From contig JAWOBA010000255.1 in assembly GCA_046498285.1 (NCBI GenBank), positions 1 through 5,889 on the forward strand: a stretch of DNA of 5,889 nt, in the 5' to 3' direction. Made by a program: the position numbers and the translations under genes. Each line of letters begins with the position of its first letter. The first letter of the stretch is position 1. Shown here one piece after another: positions 1 to 4,882 of the stretch. Origin of the DNA: B33-G16 sp046498285. Its GTDB lineage: Bacteria > Desulfobacterota > DSM-4660 > Desulfatiglandales > B25-G16. The notes below the pieces were generated by a model. The model was not told the origin of the DNA. It made no database searches and saw nothing but the letters and a program-made list of their open reading frames with translations.

Positions 1-516
1 TCCGGAGTTGTTGAATCAACTTTATTGATGAATGAACTCACTACAGAATTAATTGCTGATGGTCACCACCTTCCACCGAGCCTAATAAAGTTAGCACTTC
101 ATTCTAAAGGCTTAGACAAAGTATGTCTGGTAACTGACTCGATGAGTGCTGCGGGAATGGGGCCCGGGAAATATGAATTGGGAGGACTTGATGTTATTGT
201 AGAAGCAGATATTCCGGAAGAATTTGAAATTCCAACCCAGGAAAATAATTATGTTGCCAAACTTACAAATCGTCAATCCTTTGCCTCCAGTGTTTCTACT
301 ATGGATCAGTTGGTAAGAAATATGGTTAACTTTGTGGATCTCAATATCCGTCAGGCTGTACAATTGGTGACCTATAATTCCGCTAAGATACAGGGATTAG
401 AAGATCAAATAGGTGTCTTGGGAGAAAACAAAAAGGCTGATATTGTTGTTTTTGATAACAATATAGCCATTAAGATGACTATTGTTGATGGTAAAATTTT
501 GTACAATGTAATATAA
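1..516 (+). CDS. nagA: N-acetylglucosamine-6-phosphate deacetylase-like amidohydrolase, 3' part only
   Basis: The frame is open from the first base, so the gene enters from outside the window; 171 residues of a family usually near 380 are visible. NagA removes the acetyl group from GlcNAc-6-phosphate in the cytoplasm, feeding amino-sugar breakdown. Seen here are ADGHHLPP (visible residues 19-26), where the second His matches the substrate-contacting His of NagA, and LVTDSMSAAG (43-52), whose Asp46 matches the catalytic Asp. TMDQLVRNMV follows the usual 'S-x-TMD' position, but the preceding loop reads SFASS where family members usually have LAGS. The C-terminus has the typical G-x-L-x-x-x-K-x-ADIVVFD segment and ends with IVDGKILYNV, as expected for the closing beta-sandwich. 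The family fit is good, but the exact substrate is not certain; related amidohydrolases act on other acetylated amino sugars. The first ATG at 25 is internal and is not the true start. Confidence 0.85.
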   Translation, partial: SGVVESTLLMNELTTELIADGHHLPPSLIKLALHSKGLDKVCLVTDSMSAAGMGPGKYELGGLDVIVEADIPEEFEIPTQENNYVAKLTNRQSFASSVSTMDQLVRNMVNFVDLNIRQAVQLVTYNSAKIQGLEDQIGVLGENKKADIVVFDNNIAIKMTIVDGKILYNVI

Positions 517-587
517 ATTTTCTCATATTTGTAGGAGAGTCATCCTCTTCAGGATTAAAATTGGGTTAACAGGCTAATTCGTTTTTC

Positions 588-616
588 TTGACAAAAAAGG
601 AGATATTTTCTAATAT
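588..616 (+). promoter_or_regulatory. Sigma70/SigA-type promoter for the tct operon
   Basis: TTGACA at 588-593 is a perfect -35 box. TAATAT at 611-616 is a -10 box one base from TATAAT, and the spacer is exactly 17 bases. The start of transcription would lie near 622-625. It points towards tctC, about 280 bases downstream, with no other gene between except the mini-ORF. It is the best promoter match in the window. AT-rich DNA produces chance -10 boxes, but the perfect -35 and ideal spacing make this a good call. Confidence 0.75.
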
Positions 617-649
617 AATAATGAACAATGTTGGTTGGTTATATATTTA

Positions 650-676
650 GGAGGTTGTTGAATATGAATTACCTCC
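650..676 (+). promoter_or_regulatory. Hairpin sequestering a Shine-Dalgarno sequence in the tctC leader
   Basis: GGAGGT at 650-655 is perfectly complementary to ACCTCC at 671-676, giving a 6-bp stem with a 15-base loop that contains the mini-ORF start codon. The same ACCTCC could instead pair with GGAGGT at 855-860 or with the tctC ribosome site at 894-899. Mutually exclusive pairing of this type is how some leaders control translation; here that is an inference from complementarity alone. Confidence 0.35.
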
Positions 677-681
677 ATTAA
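664..681 (+). CDS. Five-codon leader mini-ORF (MNYLH)
   Basis: A perfect AGGAGG at 649-654 lies nine bases before ATG at 664, and the frame stops after five codons (Met-Asn-Tyr-Leu-His). The ribosome site is as strong as that of tctC, so ribosomes could load here. The ACCTCC at 671-676 that encodes Tyr-Leu-His also pairs with the mini-ORF's own ribosome site. It may be a leader peptide controlling tctC, or a chance pairing of a ribosome-like site with an ATG. No repeated codon of the kind seen in amino-acid attenuators is present. Confidence 0.3.
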   Translation: MNYLH

Positions 682-906
682 AATTCATAAATTCCTGCAT
701 CTCGTTTACAGAGATCTTTCTTAATATATTTATATAAATATTAAAATAGCATAATATAAATATATGAAAAACATTTAGGAAAAGATTTTTATCGTTATTT
801 TTTAAAATATCTTATCATAATTAAAATTTTCCATTTTATATAGAAAACAAAAAAGGAGGTGAAAATTTATCTCATTTTATTTAAAATATTTTAGGAGGTA
901 TTAGAA

Positions 907-1917
907 ATGTTTAAAAAGGCTTTGCTTTTTCTTTTTAGTTTGATAATTATATTTTCTTTTTCCTGTTCTATTCATGCCCAAGATGAATGGAATCCCTCAA
1001 AACCGATTACCTGTATTGTTCCATGGTCTGCTGGTGGGGCTACTGATCAAATTACCCGTTTATGTGCCGGTGAATTAGAAGAAGCATTAGGTCAAAAGAT
1101 TGTTATTGTTAATCAGCCCGGAGCTTCTGGTTCGGTTGGCACTAAGACCGTAATGGATGCCAAGAGAGACGGCTATAGCTGGGCTTCCGGTGCGGTAGGA
1201 GATTTGGGTACCTATAAGATTTTAGGATTTCTGGATACTCAGGTAGAAGATTGGCATATTTATCTTAATGTAGCCAATGTCATGGTTATCTCTGTACACC
1301 CTGACACTCCCTATCAGACTTTCCAGGATCTTTTAGATGCTTTTAAGGAAAGGCCGGGAGAAATTACGGTATCAACTGCCGGAATGATGTCTGCAGGACG
1401 TGTTGCAATGGAAGGCATTAAAAAAGTAACGGGAATAGAGTATGAGCACGTTACCTATGACGGTGGGAACCCGGCTGTTATTGCTTGTGTTGCAGGTGAG
1501 ACCGAAGTTACCGCTCAACTGGCAAGTGAACAGGCTGATATGATCAGGGCAGAAAGACTTCGTCCACTTGCTGTTTTAGCTAAACAACCATTAGAAATAG
1601 CTGATTATGGGATGATTGATCCGATTACCAAATGGTTACCTGATTTTGAACCAACTCCTTCCTATTTTGGAATATTTATTCCCAGAGGTGTTCCTGATGA
1701 AGTGATTCATACTATGAATAGGTTATGGCGTGAAGTGATTACCGGCAATGAAAAAATTCAAAACTATGCTCAAGACAGAGGTGCTATTTTTGTTCCCTAT
1801 TGGGGATTGGAAGGGTTAGTAAGATCTTTCCCTGTTGTTCAGTTCTATGCCTGGTTGTACTATGAAATGGGGAGGGCAGAAAAGACTCCTTATGATTTAG
1901 GTATTTCACAGCCTTAG
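907..1917 (+). CDS. tctC: Tripartite tricarboxylate transporter substrate-binding protein (TctC/Bug family)
   Basis: This is the periplasmic solute-binding subunit of a TTT secondary transporter; it delivers a small ligand, typically a carboxylate, to TctA/TctB. Residues 1-24 form a signal peptide: two lysines, a hydrophobic core and a cleavage site near IHA|Q. The mature protein shows the family pattern VPWSAGGATDQITR (38-51), the QPGASGSVGT loop (69-78), AKRDGYSWASG, and a Pro-rich C-terminal half with IFIPRGVPDEV. At 336 residues it is close to the usual 320-335. The start is set by AGGAGGT at 893-899, eight bases before the ATG. It is first in the tctCBA operon behind the 588-616 promoter; a stem-loop follows it. 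The ligand cannot be read from the sequence. Cys20 is not in a good lipobox (SFSC), so a lipoprotein is less likely. Confidence 0.93.
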   Translation: MFKKALLFLFSLIIIFSFSCSIHAQDEWNPSKPITCIVPWSAGGATDQITRLCAGELEEALGQKIVIVNQPGASGSVGTKTVMDAKRDGYSWASGAVGDLGTYKILGFLDTQVEDWHIYLNVANVMVISVHPDTPYQTFQDLLDAFKERPGEITVSTAGMMSAGRVAMEGIKKVTGIEYEHVTYDGGNPAVIACVAGETEVTAQLASEQADMIRAERLRPLAVLAKQPLEIADYGMIDPITKWLPDFEPTPSYFGIFIPRGVPDEVIHTMNRLWREVITGNEKIQNYAQDRGAIFVPYWGLEGLVRSFPVVQFYAWLYYEMGRAEKTPYDLGISQP

Positions 1918-1934
1918 AAAAAAATCGAGTAAAA

Positions 1935-1972
1935 GATTGGGGGGTTACTATTTTAATCGTATCCTCCCAATC
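1935..1972 (+). promoter_or_regulatory. Stem-loop between tctC and tctB
   Basis: GATTGGGGGG (1935-1944) pairs with CCTCCCAATC (1963-1972) over ten positions, nine Watson-Crick and one G-U, with an 18-base loop. There is no run of T after it (CTACTTTA follows), so it is not a classical intrinsic terminator. Stem-loops placed after the binding-protein gene of transport operons often protect the upstream mRNA from 3' exonucleases or partly terminate transcription, so that more binding protein than membrane subunit is made. That role is inferred here. Confidence 0.6.
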
Positions 1973-2034
1973 CTACTTTATAAATGCAGTAATGAATTAT
2001 TTGCAATCTGATTGATAAAATAAAGGAGAACAAA

Positions 2035-2547
2035 ATGGAACCCAAGAGAATGGATAAGGCTGATTTTGTTACTTCCCTGTTTCTATCATCTCTTGGTTTA
2101 GCAGTCTTTGTATTATCTATCCGTATGCCTACTTTTAAAGAACTTGGTGCAAATCCTTACTCTGCTCCCGGAATTGTACCTGCAGTCTTAGGAATAATAT
2201 TATTCATACTGGGAATTGTATTATTGCTACGTTCTATTTCAAGAAAAGGATATTCTATAAAGGTTTCATTTAACGGAATAATTTCTTTGCTTAGACGTAA
2301 GTCCATTAAACGTCTAATAATTGCTTTATTTCTTTCAATAGCTTATGTGCAATTATTAGGGAAGATGAACTATTTTTTATTAAATAGTTTATATATTTTA
2401 ATATTTATTCTGGCATATGAGTTGGATTTCAGGCAAAACATAATAAAACAAAAGAAAACAATTATTATTGCTCTTTCTGAGGCATTTTTAATTGCGGGAT
2501 CAATTGCCCTTGTTTTTCAATACATATTCCTGGTCAGGCTTCCTTAA
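2035..2547 (+). CDS. tctB: Tripartite tricarboxylate transporter small membrane subunit (TctB)
   Basis: This is the small inner-membrane partner of TctA in the TTT system. The 170-residue length and hydrophobic layout fit the family: membrane segments at about 10-29, 48-66, 92-108, 112-128 and 145-165, with a basic loop (RRKSIKR) before the third. The motif APGIVPAVLGI (44-54) matches the conserved P-G-x-x-P loop that precedes the second helix in TctB proteins. The start is supported by AAGGAG at 2023-2028, six bases before ATG. The gene lies 117 bases after tctC, with a stem-loop in the gap, and 24 bases before tctA, so all three are probably co-transcribed. TctB sequences are weakly conserved, so the assignment rests on context as much as sequence. 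Confidence 0.88.
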   Translation: MEPKRMDKADFVTSLFLSSLGLAVFVLSIRMPTFKELGANPYSAPGIVPAVLGIILFILGIVLLLRSISRKGYSIKVSFNGIISLLRRKSIKRLIIALFLSIAYVQLLGKMNYFLLNSLYILIFILAYELDFRQNIIKQKKTIIIALSEAFLIAGSIALVFQYIFLVRLP

Positions 2548-2571
2548 AATTTAAATTATCCGGAGAAAAAA

Positions 2572-3336
2572 ATGTTACAGGGATTATCAGAATTAGCAAT
2601 CCAGCTAACTCAATTTTTAACATCAAGATATATTTTTGATATCCTGTGGAGTACCCAATTAGGTATTATTGTGGGGATGCTCCCTGGTTTAACCGCTACC
2701 ATGGGAGTAGCATTGATGACAACTCTGACTTATAAATTTGCCACAGATCATGCTGTACTCATTTTAATTTGTATGTATGTCGGAGCCATTTTCGGAGGTA
2801 GTCGTACAGCAATTTTAATTAATATTCCGGGAACTCCGGCGAATGCCGCCACTACAGTAGACGGTAATCCACTTTCAAAGCAAGGACGAGCAGGAGAAGC
2901 AATGGGAATAGCTACTACCGGTTCATTTTTAGGGTCTTTATTCGGTATGACGATGCTGGCTGTATTTACTCCCCTACTGGGAAATGCTGCTCTTAATTTT
3001 CTTTCTTTTGAATTTTTTTGGTTAACGATTTTTGGAATTATTATATGTGGTAGCTTAACAGCACCAAAAGATCCCTTAAAGGGATGGATTTCCGGTTTTT
3101 TCGGACTTTTTGTGGCGATGATTGGAATGGAGGGAATGCATGCTTATCGAAGATTTTCTTTTGGAAATGTTGATTTGGCAGGTGGGATTGAATTGCTCCC
3201 TGCCATGATTGGTGTTTTTGGTTTTTCGGAAATTTTGATGGTAATGAAGCAGCCGGCTATAAAAATTGTAAGTAATAAGATTGAAAAAGTTATTCCCTAT
3301 CCTCGTGAAGTTTTAAAATATTGGGGCCAAGCATAA
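2572..3336 (+). CDS. tctA: Tripartite tricarboxylate transporter large membrane subunit (TctA), truncated after its N-terminal half
   Basis: TctA is the multi-helix permease that carries the solute across the inner membrane using an ion gradient. The visible part has the family signatures: GMLPGLTATMGVAL (35-48), the strongly conserved stretch from VGAIFGGSRTAIL (70-82) through NIPGTP (84-89) to TTVDGNPLSKQGRAGEAMG (94-112), and LPAMIGVFGFSEIL (209-222). The start is supported by GGAG at 2562-2565, six bases before ATG. A full TctA has about 490-510 residues, including a second glycine/proline-rich repeat; this frame ends at residue 254, just after PYPREVLKYWGQA, in the linker before that repeat. 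The stop TAA (3334-3336) belongs to phage-like DNA, so the truncation follows from the junction rather than from a point mutation. As it stands the product would not be a working transporter. Confidence 0.92.
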   Translation: MLQGLSELAIQLTQFLTSRYIFDILWSTQLGIIVGMLPGLTATMGVALMTTLTYKFATDHAVLILICMYVGAIFGGSRTAILINIPGTPANAATTVDGNPLSKQGRAGEAMGIATTGSFLGSLFGMTMLAVFTPLLGNAALNFLSFEFFWLTIFGIIICGSLTAPKDPLKGWISGFFGLFVAMIGMEGMHAYRRFSFGNVDLAGGIELLPAMIGVFGFSEILMVMKQPAIKIVSNKIEKVIPYPREVLKYWGQA

Positions 3337-3345
3337 CTACTGTGA
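3325..3345. other. Junction between bacterial tct operon and phage-like DNA
   Basis: On the left the reading frame is plausible TctA up to about base 3333. On the right, an open frame on the same strand (AAC TAC TGT GAG CCA GAA before ATG 3353) already reads as part of a Cys-rich phage-like protein. Base composition, codon use, gene orientation and gene class all change here. No inverted repeat, target duplication, tRNA fragment or integrase is visible within the window. The precise base cannot be fixed without an intact relative on each side. Confidence 0.75.
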
Positions 3346-3352
3346 GCCAGAA

Positions 3353-3679
3353 ATGGATAAACAATGCTCAAGCTGTGGCGGGTTTTGTGGTGAGGTGTGT
3401 GAGCGTGAGAATGTAAAGTCAGACCTGCTTAACCAAACTTGTTGCGGATGCGGGCGGTCAGCAGGCTATGCGCTGTACTGTGGGTGGTGTTGGAGCGAAT
3501 TTGATAAACCTGTCGCTGACGTAAGCATGTCCGGAGAACGTGTACCAAATCCGGACAAACAGCGACAATGGGTAGGACTAACCCCAGAGCAAAGAAATAA
3601 CATCATGCAAGAGCATGGCAAAGATTGGAAAAGGTACACAGAAGCAGTGGAGAGACAGATTCAGGAAAACAACTCTTAA
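3353..3679 (+). CDS. Cys-rich zinc-ribbon-like small phage protein, possibly 5'-truncated
   Basis: Function unknown. The 108-residue frame opens with a cysteine cluster (Cys5, 8, 12, 16) and then has C-x2-C (30-33) and C-x2-C (43-46), a spacing typical of a zinc ribbon. The C-terminal third (LTPEQRNNIMQEHG, then an amphipathic helix ending RQIQENN) resembles the helical tail of small phage proteins of unknown role. No Shine-Dalgarno sequence precedes ATG 3353, and the frame stays open upstream past the junction (from 3317), with a further Cys codon at 3341-3343; the true start was therefore probably lost at the junction. It is the only + strand gene of the phage part and converges on the lysis operon, the two stop codons sharing TTAA at 3676-3679. 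Confidence 0.6.
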   Translation: MDKQCSSCGGFCGEVCERENVKSDLLNQTCCGCGRSAGYALYCGWCWSEFDKPVADVSMSGERVPNPDKQRQWVGLTPEQRNNIMQEHGKDWKRYTEAVERQIQENNS

Positions 3680-3861
3680 GCCTCGCTCATCTCAATGCGG
3701 ATACACTTAGCATCAAAAGCGACAACGTCGGGATTGGCATTAAGCGAGCGTATAGCGTGATCTCTTTTTGCCTCGCATTCTTTTTGTTCAAACATTGCGG
3801 GCGATTCAGCAAACCCGCACCCCTGACCACTCAAGCACATATACAAGATTACAACCCACAT
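3676..3861 (-). CDS. Small secreted or membrane-anchored phage protein, last gene of the lysis cluster
   Basis: No family name recognised. The 61-residue protein begins MWVVILYMCLSG, a short hydrophobic stretch that could anchor it or act as a short signal, followed by a charged part with Cys29 and Cys53 (numbered from Met1) that might form a disulfide. The start is well supported: GAGGTGG lies just upstream of ATG 3861, and the gene begins nine bases after the Rz1-like gene ends, so it looks translated as part of the lysis operon. Small two-Cys exported proteins of this layout occur near phage lysis genes, but their role is not known to me. Its stop overlaps the stop of the convergent Cys-rich ORF. 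Confidence 0.65.
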   Translation of the reverse strand: MWVVILYMCLSGQGCGFAESPAMFEQKECEAKRDHAIRSLNANPDVVAFDAKCIRIEMSEA

Positions 3862-3870
3862 AGCGCCACC

Positions 3871-4077
3871 TCACTGAGGACAGACTGCGTTAAAAATTTC
3901 TATAAATCTTGCGCCATCTTCTAACGTCTTGGGCGTGTCTTTAACTGAGTAGGTAGGCAAGTCCCTAGCCAACTCCCTGCAAACCGTTCTAGAGGTCTCT
4001 AAGGCGTTTGTAGCGCCGCAAGCGCTCAACAGGAGTGAGGTTGTTACCGTCAGCACGCCGTACACGATCAGCCGCAT
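3871..4077 (-). CDS. Rz1-like outer-membrane spanin lipoprotein (o-spanin candidate)
   Basis: The 68-residue product has a lipoprotein signal peptide: MRLIVYG, a hydrophobic core, and lipobox LLSAC with the lipidated Cys at 20. This would place the 49-residue mature part on the inner face of the outer membrane. The rest (CRELARDLPTYS, then DTPKTLEDGARF and FNAVCP) has two further cysteines and matches a type of short lipoprotein common in phage lysis clusters. Its first 89 bases lie inside the end of the Rz-like gene in another frame, the classical embedded Rz/Rz1 arrangement. The start is supported by GGGAGA a few bases before ATG 4077. Together with the Rz-like protein it would fuse inner and outer membranes at the end of lysis. 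Unlike lambda Rz1 it is not proline-rich. Confidence 0.75.
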   Translation of the reverse strand: MRLIVYGVLTVTTSLLLSACGATNALETSRTVCRELARDLPTYSVKDTPKTLEDGARFIEIFNAVCPQ

Positions 4078-4234
4078 CTTCTATCTCCCTCGATTTCTTT
4101 ATGTTGGCACGCTCGTGCTCAATTTGGGTATCCTCTGAGCCTGTACGCCTGCCGTACATATAAATTCCCCATATGACACCTAAAGCGCTCACAGCGGCTA
4201 TCACATAGCCTTTAAGCTTTAACCAGATTGCCAT
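3989..4234 (-). CDS. Rz-like inner-membrane spanin (i-spanin candidate)
   Basis: The 81-residue protein has one N-terminal membrane helix (about 8-27, YVIAAVSALGVIWGIYMYG) followed by a charged, helix-prone periplasmic domain (EHERANIKKSREIEDAADRVRRAD) likely to form a coiled coil. This is the layout of an i-spanin, though shorter than lambda Rz (153 residues). The start is supported by GAGGT seven bases before ATG 4234. It overlaps the end of the endolysin gene by 16 bases, and the Rz1-like gene starts within it in another frame. Sequence similarity to Rz is not expected to be visible; the call rests on topology, the nested lipoprotein gene and position. Confidence 0.75.
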   Translation of the reverse strand: MAIWLKLKGYVIAAVSALGVIWGIYMYGRRTGSEDTQIEHERANIKKSREIEDAADRVRRADGNNLTPVERLRRYKRLRDL

Positions 4235-4647
4235 TGACCTGACCTCATTTGCTCTGCCATTTCCTGCGCCCGCTCAGGTGTTTGCTTTGCCCAAAGCGAC
4301 TTCAACATGTTGTCACCCGCCGCCTCATAATCGCCTGCCTCAATTAGGCTAAGGGTTTTCTTGAACTTCAGCAAACCAGTGACACCCATTTGGAATGCCA
4401 TGTTCATTAAGACGGCTTGCCTAGGTGCACACAAAGTATCAAAAACAGTAACATTACGGTGAAGCACTGAAACAATACTGCCAATATCGTTTTGTAATAA
4501 ATACTCTGCCTCAGCCTCGCTGATACCGCCGCCTTTACGCTTATCAATCATCCGACCGATACCGATGGTCAGGTAGCCGAGATGATCTTTATAGGCGTGC
4601 AATACAATCCCTTCATGGCGCTTTATCTGCTCCACCCCCTTGGTCAT
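4219..4647 (-). CDS. T4-type endolysin (GH24 lysozyme/muramidase)
   Basis: This enzyme cuts the MurNAc-GlcNAc bond of peptidoglycan at the end of phage infection. With the start at 4647 the protein has 142 residues. It carries E12 in KRHEG, D21 in YKDHLGY and T27 in LTIGIGR, the same spacing as the Glu11-Asp20-Thr26 triad of T4 lysozyme. GISEAEAEYLLQNDI follows as in other GH24 enzymes, and the C-terminal part has NMAFQMGVTGLLKFKKTL and the helix around LWAKQTPERAQEMAEQM. No signal peptide or signal-arrest helix is present, so it should need the holin for release. The frame is open further upstream to ATG 4782, adding 45 Ser/Gln-rich residues that overlap the holin in another frame; these look like a by-product of overlap, so 4647 is preferred, although no clear ribosome site precedes it and translation may be coupled to the holin. 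Confidence 0.88.
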   Translation of the reverse strand: MTKGVEQIKRHEGIVLHAYKDHLGYLTIGIGRMIDKRKGGGISEAEAEYLLQNDIGSIVSVLHRNVTVFDTLCAPRQAVLMNMAFQMGVTGLLKFKKTLSLIEAGDYEAAGDNMLKSLWAKQTPERAQEMAEQMRSGQWQSG

Positions 4648-4882
4648 CAAGGCGTGATTGTTTGATAACTCTTGCGAGTGGTGAGGCGATGATGCAGACG
4701 ACTCCGATGACTTTGAAGATTGAGTCTGGGATTGATTCGGTGACTTCAGTCGGGAGAGCATTGACAGCAGTTGCGAGAGCATGGGGAAATCCTTCAGCTA
4801 AAGTTAATAATGCGCCGCCTACTATGGACAGCCTGACCGACCACCACTTAGACCAGTCGCGAGCATTGTTTACTAGTTTCAT
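4613..4882 (-). CDS. Two-helix phage holin candidate
   Basis: The 89-residue protein has a short basic and aromatic N-terminus (ARDWSKWWSVR), a first hydrophobic segment at about 19-41, a second at about 56-73 (FKVIGVVCIIASPLARVI), and a polar, Asp/Gly-rich tail. Two membrane helices with a charged tail, immediately before an endolysin that lacks a signal sequence, is the expected layout of a class II-like holin, and the ARDW...WWSVRL plus SPLARVIKQ pattern is one seen in phage proteins annotated as holins. Its ATG overlaps the stop of the metallophosphoesterase gene in the sequence ATGA, GAGG lies nine bases before the ATG, and its end overlaps the endolysin start by 35 bases. It would form lesions in the inner membrane that release the endolysin. 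Confidence 0.78.
   Translation of the reverse strand: MKLVNNARDWSKWWSVRLSIVGGALLTLAEGFPHALATAVNALPTEVTESIPDSIFKVIGVVCIIASPLARVIKQSRLDDQGGGADKAP

Larger units (their letters stand above)
517..906 (+). other. AT-rich intergenic leader between nagA-like gene and tctC
   Basis: This 390-base stretch holds no normal-sized gene. It contains a near-consensus promoter (588-616), a mini-ORF with a strong ribosome site (649-681), a GGAGGT/ACCTCC hairpin (650-676), a weak 5-bp hairpin around 701-717 (TCTC, a loop, then GAGA) followed by CTTTCTT, and a 16-base AT-only perfect palindrome at 726-741. A second strong ribosome-site-like sequence, AAGGAGGTG at 853-861, has no ATG behind it, and the real tctC site follows at 893-899. 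If transcription starts near 623, the tctC mRNA has an untranslated leader of about 280 bases, which is long enough to carry regulation. No known riboswitch class was recognised. Confidence 0.6.

Noticed and set aside
112..363. 83-codon frame on the - strand
   Set aside because: It lies wholly inside the nagA-like gene, which has clear family motifs; shadow frame.
542..555. ATCCT-CTTC-AGGAT hairpin as a terminator for the nagA-like gene
   Set aside because: The stem has only 5 bp and no T-run follows (TAAAATTGGG), so an intrinsic terminator is not supported.
726..741. 16-base perfect palindrome as an operator
   Set aside because: It is made only of A and T in a very AT-rich stretch, where such palindromes arise easily by chance; no second copy was found.
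907..990. TctC as a lipoprotein anchored at Cys20
   Set aside because: SFSC lacks the usual Leu and small residues of a lipobox, while IHA|Q four residues later is a good ordinary signal-peptide site.
3300..3360. Prophage attachment site at the junction
   Set aside because: No tRNA end, repeated core sequence or integrase gene is visible, and the other phage end is not in the window to compare.
3625..3924. 99-codon frame on the + strand
   Set aside because: It lies opposite two well-supported - strand genes with good ribosome sites and shows no domain or composition of its own.
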